A DNA stretch of 64,000 nt from DASWLF01 sp963768765. GTDB lineage: Bacteria; Desulfobacterota; Desulfobaccia; Desulfobaccales; 0-14-0-80-60-11. The stretch covers positions 1 through 64,000 of the forward strand of contig CAVYJK010000005.1 of NCBI GenBank assembly GCA_963768765.1. The letters run 5' to 3'. The translations under genes and the position numbers were made by a program. How positions within the stretch are numbered: position 1 is the stretch's first letter; every line of letters begins with the position of its first letter. The notes beneath the pieces were generated by a model, which was not told the origin of the DNA, ran no database searches, and saw only the letters and a list, made by a program, of their open reading frames with translations. This document shows positions 44,654 through 53,855 of this stretch, one piece after another.

Positions 44654-46633
44654 ATGCCCCACTCTTTTCGACGCGCCGCGCTCTTCGGTTTGCTGGCCTT
44701 TGGGTTGATCACTCTGTTGGGCTTTCTGACCTCGGGCCAAAATCTGGAAAACCTGGCCCTGGACCTGGGTTATCAACTGCGGCCGGTGGAGCCGCCACCC
44801 CCCGGACTGCTCATCGTTGGCATCGACGAGGCCTCCTTTCAGGAGCTGCGCCGCCCCTGGCCCTGGCCCCGCCGGTTCCATGCCGAATTGATCAACAGAC
44901 TGGCCAAGGCCGGCGCCCGCCTCATCATCTTCGACGTCCTCTTTGCCGACCCTACCGACTCGGAGGATGACGAGATTTTTGCTCAGGCGATGCGCCGGGC
45001 CGGGAACGTGATTCTGGCCCGCACCATAGAAACTTCGGAAGAGCCGCGATTTTCGCGGCAGATGGTGGTGGATCCCCTAAAAAGGTTTGGCCAGTCAGCC
45101 GCGGGGGTGGCCTTGCTCATGGTTACCCCGGATGCCGATGGAGTGGTGCGCCGTTTCCGCCTCCACCTGGGCGGCCTGGAGACCTTAGCGGCGCTAGTGA
45201 TTCGGAGGCTTCGCCCCCAGTCCGCCTTACCGGACGATTTTTCCGGGTTGATCCATTACCTGGGGCCCCCCGGCAGCATCGAGACGGTCTCTTATTATCA
45301 GTTATTGGACTCGGACCAGCCTTTACCGGCGGCAAAGATTCATGACCGCATCGTTCTGGTGGGCCGCCTGCTGGAGACCTCCTTTGAACCCCTGGCCAAA
45401 ATTGACGCCTTCTACACCCCCTTCTTTGCCGGCAGCCGGCTGCACATGTCGGGAGTGGAAATCCAGGGACATATAATTAATACCCTCTTGCAAGGCAATT
45501 GGGGGCGAGAACTTTCCTGGCCTTTGCGGCTGGTGCTTTATTTCTTTGTTCTCTTGCCTTTTAGCCTCCTGGTAACTCGGCTCTCCCCGCTGTCCGGTTC
45601 AGTTGCCCTGGGTGGGTCGGTGTTATTGCTGGGCGGGACTTCCTTTCTCCTCTTCCGGACTCAAAATCTCTGGGTTCCGCCGACCCTGCTCTCCCTGGGT
45701 TTGCTCACGATCTACGTTGGCAGCATGGTTGATTACTTCTTTCGGGAAGTACGGGAAAAACGCTGGCTGCGGCAGGCCTTCAGTCGGTATGTCTCCCCTT
45801 CTCTGGTGGAGAATATTGTTTCCCACCCGGAGCGCCTGGAATTGGGCGGAGAGGAAGTCGAGGTTACCGTTCTCTTTGCGGATATTGAAAACTTTACGGC
45901 CATATCTGAGGACATGACCCCCAGGGAACTGATTCTTATCCTGGATGAATATTTTGACACCCTGACGCAGATTATCTTGGATCAGCAAGGAACGGTGGAC
46001 AAATATATCGGGGATGCCCTGATGTGCTTTTGGGGCGCGCCCCTTCCCATGCCGGACCATGCGGTCAGAGCCTGCCGCGCCTCCCTGGAGATTAAGGTGG
46101 CCATCCAAGACCTTCAACAATCTTTTCGGGAGCGAGGACTGCCTCAGTTATCAGTACGACTGGGGATTAACTCGGGATTGGTGGTGGCCGGTAATATCGG
46201 TTCCCGGGAACGTTTCAATTACACCGTTATGGGTGATACCGTTAATCTGGCGGCCCGATTGGAAAAGGCCAATAAGTATTACGGGAGCAAGATTCTTCTC
46301 AGTGAAGCCACCCATAACCTGGTGGGCAACACCTTCATGGCGCGGGAACTGGACCACATTTTGGTAAAGGGGCGGGTCCGGTCGGTAGATGTCTATGAGT
46401 TGCTGGACTACCTTCCTGCCGCAGGCCTTCCAGTCTGGCTACAACAATTTGCGGACGGCCTCGCCGCTTATCGCCGCCGGGAGTGGGCCCAAGCCCTGGA
46501 CCGATTTAAGGAAGTCCTCAAGCTAAGGCCTGACGATATTCCGGCAAAGTTGTATCATGGGCGCTGCTTTCATTATCTAAAACACCCGCCGCCTCCGGAT
46601 TGGCAAGGAATTCATTCCCTGGGAGTCAAATAG
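44654..46633 (+). CDS. CHASE2-domain adenylate/guanylate cyclase
   Basis: About 659 residues. An N-terminal membrane helix, an extracytoplasmic CHASE2 sensor (about 30-300, GLLIVGIDEASFQELRRPWPWPR ... GSRLHMSGVEIQGHIINTLL), three more helices (about 310-385), then a class III cyclase domain with FADIENFT and GDALMCFWGAP (the two metal Asp) and GDTVNLAARLE. A helical extension follows. The ATG 44654 is preferred over an upstream frame that overlaps the previous gene. ATP versus GTP use was not determined. Confidence 0.9.
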   Translation: MPHSFRRAALFGLLAFGLITLLGFLTSGQNLENLALDLGYQLRPVEPPPPGLLIVGIDEASFQELRRPWPWPRRFHAELINRLAKAGARLIIFDVLFADPTDSEDDEIFAQAMRRAGNVILARTIETSEEPRFSRQMVVDPLKRFGQSAAGVALLMVTPDADGVVRRFRLHLGGLETLAALVIRRLRPQSALPDDFSGLIHYLGPPGSIETVSYYQLLDSDQPLPAAKIHDRIVLVGRLLETSFEPLAKIDAFYTPFFAGSRLHMSGVEIQGHIINTLLQGNWGRELSWPLRLVLYFFVLLPFSLLVTRLSPLSGSVALGGSVLLLGGTSFLLFRTQNLWVPPTLLSLGLLTIYVGSMVDYFFREVREKRWLRQAFSRYVSPSLVENIVSHPERLELGGEEVEVTVLFADIENFTAISEDMTPRELILILDEYFDTLTQIILDQQGTVDKYIGDALMCFWGAPLPMPDHAVRACRASLEIKVAIQDLQQSFRERGLPQLSVRLGINSGLVVAGNIGSRERFNYTVMGDTVNLAARLEKANKYYGSKILLSEATHNLVGNTFMARELDHILVKGRVRSVDVYELLDYLPAAGLPVWLQQFADGLAAYRRREWAQALDRFKEVLKLRPDDIPAKLYHGRCFHYLKHPPPPDWQGIHSLGVK

Positions 46634-46784
46634 TAAGTGCCGGGAAGTAGCCGCAAGACTGGCAAATCCCTTGGTTTAGCCCTACCACAGCGGTCCGGTT
46701 GAATTCCATCAACTGCCGCACTACTTGTTGCTGCTGCATTTTCATCCCCCGAGAGTTCTGGACCGGGTCCACCGAAGGGGAGAC

Positions 46785-47081
46785 TCAGGCGCTTTTGCCT
46801 TTTTCGGCTTTTTCAGGCTTATCGGCCTCGCTGAAGAAGGATTCCACCCGTTTAAAGTTGTCGTCCACCGCCTTTTTAAATTCTTCGCAGCCCCTTTTGT
46901 AGGCCTTGTTCCACTCATTCAGGGCCTTCTTCCATTCTTCGGGAACACCGGTGGTTTGAGCCAGGAACAGGCTGTTCATGCGCTCCATTTGCTCCTGCAT
47001 CATCAGCATCGCCGCGAAGGAGTTGTCAAAGGTGGTTTTGTAGAAGTCGATCATTTGCTTCATCATCTTGCGGGGTTCCAT
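46785..47081 (-). CDS. Phasin-like helical protein
   Basis: 98 residues, all-helical and rich in Met, Lys and Glu (MKQMIDFYKTTFDNSFAAML, VDDNFKRVESFFSEA), like granule-binding phasin or PhaE-type small proteins. AGGAGG precedes the ATG. It lies 54 bp after the 4-hydroxybutyryl-CoA dehydratase gene on the same strand, a position that fits a polyhydroxyalkanoate or acyl-CoA connection. Assignment is by character, not firm homology. Confidence 0.6.
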   Translation of the reverse strand: MEPRKMMKQMIDFYKTTFDNSFAAMLMMQEQMERMNSLFLAQTTGVPEEWKKALNEWNKAYKRGCEEFKKAVDDNFKRVESFFSEADKPEKAEKGKSA

Positions 47082-47135
47082 GTCACAAAAACCTCCTGAA
47101 GGTTAGTTGCCATATCTCTTCCCCATCCGGGGAGG

Positions 47136-48614
47136 TCAGCCGCCGCGATCCTGCTTCTCTTTTTCCTGGAGATTCAAGGTTCTTCTTACCAGTTCCTTCT
47201 CATGCTCAAAATTTACCGTCCTTTGGATGGCGATCTTTTGGGTCATGGGCGGTCCGGCGCCATGCCAGGTCGCCACTCCGTGCTGACCTGCCGTCCAGTG
47301 TTGCAAAAGTTTATGCACTTTCAGGATGTTGGCGGTAGGTTCATCCGACCCGAAGCTGTAGAATTCCTCCACAAACCCTTGGACTTCGGGATTGGTCAGC
47401 TCTTTCAGCGAGGGCAAGGTGACGATCAGTCCTCCGCCGATGTCTCCCGCCAGGGCCATCACTCGCCAAAAGGCCTGGCAAATGTTCAGCTTGGCCACAT
47501 TCCCCATGAGTTCATCCGGCAAGAAGACCCCGGAACCCGGCGGCTCTTCCTTACCCTGGTGGGCGGCCGCCAGACCACAAGCCCGGCCGGTCTCCCGCAA
47601 AACCACCATCTCCGTCAATTGCTCGTTGATGTGAGCCGCCTTATCCAGGCCTTTGTATTCTTGAATCAGTTTGGCGGCCCCGATAATCTGATTCATGAAG
47701 CCAACCTTGCAGGTACCGCCGCAAGTCATGCGATGGGTTCTGGCAAAGCGGCTGACCAGCTTGCCGGAATACTTGAACTCCCCGCAGTGGAAAACTCTTT
47801 CCCACGGAACCAAGACATTATCAAAGATGACCATGGCGGTTTCGCGCTGGCCAAATACCGGATTGCCCAGTTCCCCCAAATCCTCGGCCAGATCCCGCTC
47901 CGCCGAATAAGGGGAATACTGGCAGACATAGGTGATTCCCTGGGCATCGGTGGGCGTGGCAAAGGCCACGGCATAGTCGGCTTCAGCTTCGGAACGGGCC
48001 CCCTGGGGGAGAACCACCAGTTCATGGGAGGCGTAGGCGCCGCTGATGTTGATCTTGGCCCCCCGCACCACAATGCCCTTGGCGTTCTTATCCACAATCT
48101 TTAAAGCGAGATACGGGTCAGGCCAATCCAGGATCTTCTTGCTCCGGCTTCCCCGGGGCTCGGTCAGGGCGCCGGCCACGGATAGGTCTTTTTTCTGCAC
48201 CGTCTTGAGGAATTCCAGGAACCGTGGCTGATATTCGGTCCCCAGGTCCCGGTCCATCTCCCAGGTGGTGCTGGCCAGGGCATGAAAGGCATCGTAGCCC
48301 ACACACCGGTAAATGCAGGTCCCCAACATTTCTGCCGTAAAGGTCCCCGCTTCGGCCTTTTTAACCAAATCCTCTAGGCTGGTGCTTACATAGGTGTAGC
48401 GATTCACCCATTCGCCCACCAGCGGCGAATAGCAAGTCATAATGTCCTTATACCTCGGGTCCAGCGCCCAGGCATAACTGGCCTTATTGGCCTCTACCAC
48501 GGTCCGGGTGTTTTTATTTTTAAGGATGTGGCGCACCCGCTTCCCGTTCATAAAAACCCTGGGTTTCAGAGCTTTCAGGCTGGCTTCGAACTGCTCCGGC
48601 GTCATCAGGGCCAT
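47136..48614 (-). CDS. abfD: 4-hydroxybutyryl-CoA dehydratase / vinylacetyl-CoA isomerase
   Basis: 492 residues, normal for AbfD, an FAD and [4Fe-4S] enzyme converting 4-hydroxybutyryl-CoA to crotonyl-CoA by a radical route. Cluster ligands are visible: C100 and C104 in MLGTCIYRCVGYDAF, and the His/Cys pair in ARTHRMTCGGTCKVG. Flavin-side motifs include GAKINISGAYASHELVVLPQ and DNVLVPWERVF. It shares ancestry with HpaB monooxygenases, but the cluster cysteines favour the dehydratase. GGAGGAACGATAA before the ATG. It supplies crotonyl-CoA to the beta-oxidation genes downstream in the window. Confidence 0.9.
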   Translation of the reverse strand: MALMTPEQFEASLKALKPRVFMNGKRVRHILKNKNTRTVVEANKASYAWALDPRYKDIMTCYSPLVGEWVNRYTYVSTSLEDLVKKAEAGTFTAEMLGTCIYRCVGYDAFHALASTTWEMDRDLGTEYQPRFLEFLKTVQKKDLSVAGALTEPRGSRSKKILDWPDPYLALKIVDKNAKGIVVRGAKINISGAYASHELVVLPQGARSEAEADYAVAFATPTDAQGITYVCQYSPYSAERDLAEDLGELGNPVFGQRETAMVIFDNVLVPWERVFHCGEFKYSGKLVSRFARTHRMTCGGTCKVGFMNQIIGAAKLIQEYKGLDKAAHINEQLTEMVVLRETGRACGLAAAHQGKEEPPGSGVFLPDELMGNVAKLNICQAFWRVMALAGDIGGGLIVTLPSLKELTNPEVQGFVEEFYSFGSDEPTANILKVHKLLQHWTAGQHGVATWHGAGPPMTQKIAIQRTVNFEHEKELVRRTLNLQEKEKQDRGG

Positions 48615-48744
48615 TTATCGTTCCTCCTCCATGGACCTTGGCTTCTAAATAAAGTTATCACGGGTCTTCCGGCGTCGCCAGGCTAGATGTTTGGATGAAT
48701 TGAGAGCCCTGAAAAAGGCTTAGTCAAAGTGGGAAGGCTTTAAT

Positions 48745-48857
48745 AATCCCCTTAATCTTCCTTTAGGAAAGGGGGACTTTAAAAGAGTTTTCCCTGATTA
48801 ATCAAGGGGTTTTTCTTTGATTACCCCCTTTTTTAAGGGGGGCCAGGGGGGATTAAA
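48745..48857. repeat. AATCCCC...AAGGGGG intergenic palindromes
   Basis: Two C-rich/G-rich hairpins in tandem with linking ATCAAGGGG, of the same family as the core of 60250-60449. It lies in the 48615-49234 gap between divergent abfD and hbd, which otherwise has an AT-rich stretch at 49020-49060. Confidence 0.65.
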
Positions 48858-49089
48858 AGACCCTTCATCTGGGAAAAGATTGACTTGGGCACTTTCGCAG
48901 AGGTCTCGAATTATCTGGAGTTTAAATCCAGTTCGCAGCGCCAGTCAATATGGCCTCGCCAAATGATACTTCAGGTTATCCGACCCCGGGTTCTCCCCTC
49001 CAAAGAGGCGCTGGGTGATAGAGTTGACTTTTATTTATTTCTGAGTAATTTTAAGTCTAAAGGCAGGAATGTTCAGAAGAAAGTCTAGA

Positions 49090-49180
49090 AGCCATTTCAA
49101 AACCTAATTTTCCTGTCACCCTGAGCGCAGCGAAGGGTCTAGGTCTTTGGATTGACTAGATTCTTCGCGGCGCTCAGGCC
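49090..49180. repeat. TGTCAC...CGCTCAGG palindromic repeat, copy 2
   Basis: It starts AAGCCATTTCAAAACC, then CTGTCACCCTGAGCGCAGCG and GATTCTTCGCGGCGCTCAGG. The final AATGACA is missing, so the right end is truncated. It lies just upstream of the hbd ribosome site. Confidence 0.7.
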
Positions 49181-49234
49181 TGGCCCTCCGCTTTCAACGG
49201 GGCAAACGGTTAAGCGAAAGGAGAGGCGCGGAAG

Positions 49235-50086
49235 ATGCAAGTCAAAACCGTGGGAGTCGTAGGCGCCGGTCTGATGGGAAACGGGATCGCCCAGGTGGCG
49301 GCCATGAGCGGCCTTGAGGTGATCATGAGCGATATCAAAGAGGAATTGGTCCATCGGGGCTTGCAGCACATCAAGAAGATCCTGACCAGAAACGTCGAAA
49401 AGGGCAAGATGGGTCCCGAGGACAAGGATGCAGCTCTCAACCGCATCAAGACCACGGTAGCTATCCAGGATATGGCCGCGGCGGATTTTGTGGTAGAGGC
49501 GGCCACGGAGAACGAGCCTTTAAAGTTTCGCATCTTCCATGACCTGGATGCCATCTGTGGGCCTCAAGTGGTTCTGGCGAGCAACACCTCCTCCATTCCC
49601 ATCGGCCGCATCGCCGCACAAACTAAAAGGCCGGACAAGATCATCGGCATGCACTTCATGAACCCCGTTCCGGTTATGGAACTGGTGGAGCTGATTCGGG
49701 CTCTGACCACGTCGGATGAGACCTTTAAACTGACGTGGGATCTCTCCCTCAAGCTCGGCAAGACCCCGGCGGAATCCAGCGATTATCCCGGTTTCATTGC
49801 CAATCGGATCCTCATGCCCATGATCAATGAAGCGGTGTATTGCCTCTATCACGGAGTGGGCACCCGGGACAACATCGACACGGTGATGCGGCTCGGCATG
49901 AACCATCCCCTGGGCCCGCTGGCGTTGGCGGACCTCATCGGGCTGGATACCTGCCTGGCCATCATGGAAACCTTGGTTAACGGGTTTTGCGATTCCAAAT
50001 ACCGGCCCTGTCCGCTCCTGCGAAGATACGTGGAAGCCGGCTGGCTGGGCCGGAAAACCGGACGGGGATTCTACGAGTACCACTAG
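49235..50086 (+). CDS. hbd: 3-hydroxybutyryl-CoA dehydrogenase
   Basis: 283 residues, normal for the family. NAD loop GAGLMGNGIAQVAA, VVEAATEN, ASNTSSIPI, GMHFMNPVPVMELVE (catalytic His) and a C-terminal helical domain with GPLALADLIGLD and RKTGRGFYEY. It oxidises (S)-3-hydroxybutyryl-CoA to acetoacetyl-CoA, the step after the enoyl-CoA hydratase encoded at 60725. Single gene with AAGGAG upstream. Confidence 0.95.
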   Translation: MQVKTVGVVGAGLMGNGIAQVAAMSGLEVIMSDIKEELVHRGLQHIKKILTRNVEKGKMGPEDKDAALNRIKTTVAIQDMAAADFVVEAATENEPLKFRIFHDLDAICGPQVVLASNTSSIPIGRIAAQTKRPDKIIGMHFMNPVPVMELVELIRALTTSDETFKLTWDLSLKLGKTPAESSDYPGFIANRILMPMINEAVYCLYHGVGTRDNIDTVMRLGMNHPLGPLALADLIGLDTCLAIMETLVNGFCDSKYRPCPLLRRYVEAGWLGRKTGRGFYEYH

Positions 50087-50648
50087 AACAAAAAGAAGTA
50101 CCAATAAACTTTGAATTGACACAAGAGCGCGAAGTCATATAGGATACGGCTGCAAATCTTACCTATCGGAACGCTGACTGCTGAGTTGGATCAGACCAAA
50201 ACCCGAGAGATTTTAAAGGGCATCCTTTCCAGGTTTTGTCGTCGCCAAATATGATGAGAAGTTGGCTTTCCACCCCTGAGAACCTCCTCTGGAAGATTTC
50301 CTTCCTCAAAGCAAATCTCCGGCGCCAATCGAATGACGGTTTTTGCATAGCTGTAGCGGAGTTAGCCGAGGGCGTCCCTAAATTGGGCCCCCGGCACTGG
50401 GCCTAGGCCTGGCCGCAATGGATTTTGTCTTAAACCGCAGGGGAGCGCTGGCAATGCGGAGGGCCCGTCGCCGGACGGAGCTATTCGGCCAGAAGGCTTT
50501 CCGGCAAAGTTATAGGCCGCCGAGGCCGCCGGCAGGGCCTGCCATGATGCTCTGCCGGCAGCCGTGGCTGATGGCTACCCCCTGGCTTTTCCCTGGCTGA
50601 GGGCCGCCGCCGGGAAGTTGGGGGGATCCCTTCTTGAAGCGAGGTGGC

Positions 50649-50684
50649 GAAATCCAACGGATTATTACTGCCAAAGTATTCTAA
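50649..50684 (+). pseudogene. Possible 3' remnant of an acyl-CoA dehydrogenase gene
   Basis: One frame reads EIQRIITAKVF then stop, which matches the extreme C terminus of acyl-CoA dehydrogenases (usual form SEIQRxIIAK...). Nothing upstream in the 50087-50648 gap continues the similarity. A stronger parallel lies at 55432. The rest of the 633-bp gap holds no recognisable feature. Confidence 0.4.
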
Positions 50685-50719
50685 ATAAAAAGGCATTTCC
50701 ACAAGGAGAGGAACGGGCT

Positions 50720-52057
50720 ATGGCGACAGAGGATTATTTCAAGTGGGCGGAATCTGTTTTTGACCCTTCAAAAACGTTCGAGAAACCGGAGGCCCTGGCA
50801 GACATCAAGGTCGTTGAGCTCTGCACCCTGATTCTGGGTCCTTCTCTCCCCAGTTATTTGTCAGAACTGGGTGCGACGGTCTTCAAGGTGGAGCTCCCCG
50901 GCGCCGGGGACACCATGCGGTCCCTGACTCCCTTTGCCAAGTTTTTCAAGGGCACTGCCTTTGGATATTTAAAGGAAGCCCGCAACAAGTACCATATCAC
51001 CATTGATGTGCGCATGGATGAAGGTAAAGAACTCTTCCGAGATCTGGTCAAACGTTCCGATGTGGTGGTGGAAAACCTCCGGGCCGGGACCATGGATCGC
51101 TGGCAGATCGGCTACCGGCAATTAAGCGAGATCAACCCCAGGCTTATCTACATTGCTCTGAATGGCTTCGGGCAATGGGGTACGTACTTGGAAAGGCCTT
51201 CTTATGACGCCATCGCCCAATCCGAATCGGGTATGGCCTGGATTACCGGCTTTCCGGACAAGCTTCCCCTGAAATCCGGCATCTGGTTGGCTGATTATTT
51301 TGGCGGGCTCATGGGGGCGGCGGGAGTGCTGGCAGCACTGGCCTACCGTGATCGGACCGGGAAAGGCCAATATATCGAATTTTCTCAGGCAGAAAATCTC
51401 ATCCGGGTGTTGGATTGGACCTGGCTCTGGCAACATTTCACCGGGAAGCAACGGGAGCGCTTTGGAAACCGGGACGTGGCCATCTGTCCGTCGGATATCT
51501 TCCGGGCCAAGGACCAAATGGTGGGCATCGCCGCAGTCACCGATGGCCAGTTCAAAGCACTGTGTGAAGCCATGGGCCGGCCTGAGTTGGCTCAGGATGA
51601 GCGCTTTGCCACCCACCTGGCCCGCCTCCAGGAGGAAAATGCCACCGCCTTACTGGAAATCATCCGGCAGTGGGCCGCCGGAAAGACCTATGCCGAAATC
51701 GATCAGCTGGCTTGCCGGCACGGTTTTGCGGCTCACCAGATCTCCGGCGCCCAGGATAAATTTGAGGATGAACACCTCCTCCGGCGCAATTTTACCTATA
51801 AGGTGCAAGATGCCATCTACGGAGAAGTGGTGGAAGAAGGGATCTGCCCAAAACTTTCGGAAACCCCGGGCCGCATCAAATGGGCCGGCAAGCCGGTGGG
51901 GTTTGACAATGAGTATGTCTTGAAGCGTTTCCTGGGGTTGAAGACCGATAAGATCAAGGGATTGAAAGAGAGGAACATCATCGGCAAATGGGCCGATCAG
52001 CCGGGAAGGAAACCCCCGGAGGATTGGGACGGCAAGAGCGGCGTGATCCTGTTTTGA
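50720..52057 (+). CDS. Class III (CaiB/BaiF) CoA-transferase, first of a pair
   Basis: 445 residues. Motifs IKVVELCTLILGPSLPSYLSELGA, NKYHITIDVRMDEGKELFRDLV, RWQIGYRQLSEINPRLIYIALNGFG, then SYDAIAQSESGM with the catalytic Asp, and GLMGAAGVLAALAYRDRTGKG. Such enzymes move CoA between acids without ATP. The ATG follows AAGGAGAGG. The next gene is a paralogue of near-equal length, as in BbsE/BbsF heteromers, so the two may form one enzyme (inference). Donor and acceptor are unknown. Confidence 0.9.
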   Translation: MATEDYFKWAESVFDPSKTFEKPEALADIKVVELCTLILGPSLPSYLSELGATVFKVELPGAGDTMRSLTPFAKFFKGTAFGYLKEARNKYHITIDVRMDEGKELFRDLVKRSDVVVENLRAGTMDRWQIGYRQLSEINPRLIYIALNGFGQWGTYLERPSYDAIAQSESGMAWITGFPDKLPLKSGIWLADYFGGLMGAAGVLAALAYRDRTGKGQYIEFSQAENLIRVLDWTWLWQHFTGKQRERFGNRDVAICPSDIFRAKDQMVGIAAVTDGQFKALCEAMGRPELAQDERFATHLARLQEENATALLEIIRQWAAGKTYAEIDQLACRHGFAAHQISGAQDKFEDEHLLRRNFTYKVQDAIYGEVVEEGICPKLSETPGRIKWAGKPVGFDNEYVLKRFLGLKTDKIKGLKERNIIGKWADQPGRKPPEDWDGKSGVILF

Positions 52058-52116
52058 TTCTGCCGGAGATCAACCAAAACCGAATCCTTCACGGGTCTTC
52101 CAAAGGAGATAGATTT

Positions 52117-53449
52117 ATGGCGCCCCATGATGAAGATAAAAAAATAAGTTGGTCTGATTGGATCCGGGAACGGGACGATCCGGCCGAGGCTCGAACCAAA
52201 CCCGAGGCCTTGGACCACCTCATGGTCCTGGATTGCAGCCATGGCAGCCTGGCAGGTTGTTTTGCCAGCTCCATCCTGGCCGAATTGGGCGCGGAAGTGA
52301 TTCGCATCGAAACTCCCGGGGGCAATCCCGAACGGTCCTTCTCGCCTTGGGGCTTTATGCATATGGAAACGGGGTTGGGCTACCTCAACGAAGGCCGCAA
52401 CAAGTTCCACGTTTCCCTGGATCTTCAGAATCCCGAAGGACGGGAGATTTTCCGCAAGCTGGCCAAGCGGGCCGACGTCGTCATAGAAACCTTTTTGCCC
52501 GGCACCATGGATGAGTGGGGGATCGGCTACCGGCAGCTCAGCGTGGATAACCCCAGACTCATCTATTGCGCCATCTACATCTATGGCCAGTTTGGTCCGA
52601 AAGCGGCCTGTGGCAAAGCCGATGCTGATGTGGCGGGTCAGGCTTACTCCGGAGTCACCGCGGTTACCGGAGAACTCCCTGAAGATCCTGAGAACCCGAA
52701 ACCCTCCGAAGTTTGCACCAAGCAGGGGAATTGGATGGCCTGGTATGCCGGGGGGGCCTTTGCCGGCGTGGCCATGCTGGCCGCCCTGCACTTCCGGACC
52801 CTTTCCGGCAAGGGTCAGTTCATCGATGTCTCGCCGGCAGAAGCCCTGGGCCGTCTCATCAATTACGGTCTTACTTATTACCAGGAATACAAGGATATTA
52901 TCCCCCGGGTTGGCAACTACGATGTCGGGAGTCTTCCCCTACACCTATTTCAAGTGCAAGGACGGGTTCACCTTTCTTTCGGGCTTTTCCGACATCAACT
53001 GGAAGGCGCTGTGCGCCGTCATCAAACGCCCCGATCTCCAGGCCCAATATCCCACCATCTTCCATCGGCTCAATCTGGACAACATGAAAATAATCTACAA
53101 AGAGATTGAGAAGTGGACCCTGGCCCACACTTATGATGAAATTTACGACGCCGTCATGGATTACAACAAAAATGTGGGAGTGGGGGTGGTGGTTCCTGGC
53201 CGGGTGACGCCCCCCATGGACACCATGAAGACGGAAAACTGGTGGCTGAGAAATTCCTTCGAAAAGGGCAAGGACCCCTATTATGGGGAGTTGATCATCG
53301 CCAACCAGGCCTGGAAGATGACTGAAACCCCGCCCCGGGTCAAATGGGTCTGCCGTCCGGTGGGGGCGGATAACGAATACATTTATAGCCTGAAGCTCGG
53401 CCTGGGGCCGAACCAACTGGAAGCACTCAAGGGAAAGGGGATCATTTAG
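52117..53449 (+). CDS. Class III CoA-transferase, second of the pair, with one apparent indel
   Basis: LDHLMVLDCSHGSLAGCFASSILAELGAEVIRIETPGG and NKFHVSLDLQNPEGREIF show CaiB/BaiF membership. DADVAGQAYSGV keeps the catalytic Asp position. A single extra A near 52930 breaks the frame; without it VGVFPYTYFKCKDGFTFLSG continues to 53449, for 443 residues. Good site AAAGGAGA before the ATG. It lies 59 bp after the first transferase. Confidence 0.88.
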
Positions 53450-53594
53450 GGGTGCCCCGGGACCTCTTTGCCTTTCCAGAGAAGCAGCGGGTTAGGAAAA
53501 ACTCTGCGTCCTCTCTGCGGGCCGGGAAAACTTTCACGAATCTTACAATGGGGCTTCTCAACGGTTAAGATTAACCTGGAAGGGAGGGAGAAAC

Positions 53595-53786
53595 ATGACG
53601 TTCGAGGAGATTAAAGCTGCGATAATGAATCTGGATGACACGGGACAAAAGCGGGTGGTATTGGAAGTGCTTCCGGCGATCTGGCCCCAAATAGTGGGGG
53701 ATGACTCCTGCCTCCGTCTCTTAAGGGGGCTGGTTGACGACGAGAGTGTCAGAAAATACCGGGAAGAGCACTTAGACCACATTTAG
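53595..53786 (+). CDS. Small hypothetical protein
   Basis: 63 residues, soluble, ending in an acidic helix (VRKYREEHLDHI). GGGAGGGAG lies upstream, and it sits between the transferase pair and a membrane protein, all same strand. I do not recognise it. Confidence 0.6.
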   Translation: MTFEEIKAAIMNLDDTGQKRVVLEVLPAIWPQIVGDDSCLRLLRGLVDDESVRKYREEHLDHI

Positions 53787-53855
53787 GCCTATCCCAGAAC
53801 TTGAATCTCTAAGAGGGCCATCCAAGCCGGTGGACCAAAGAAAGGGGATGAAAGT

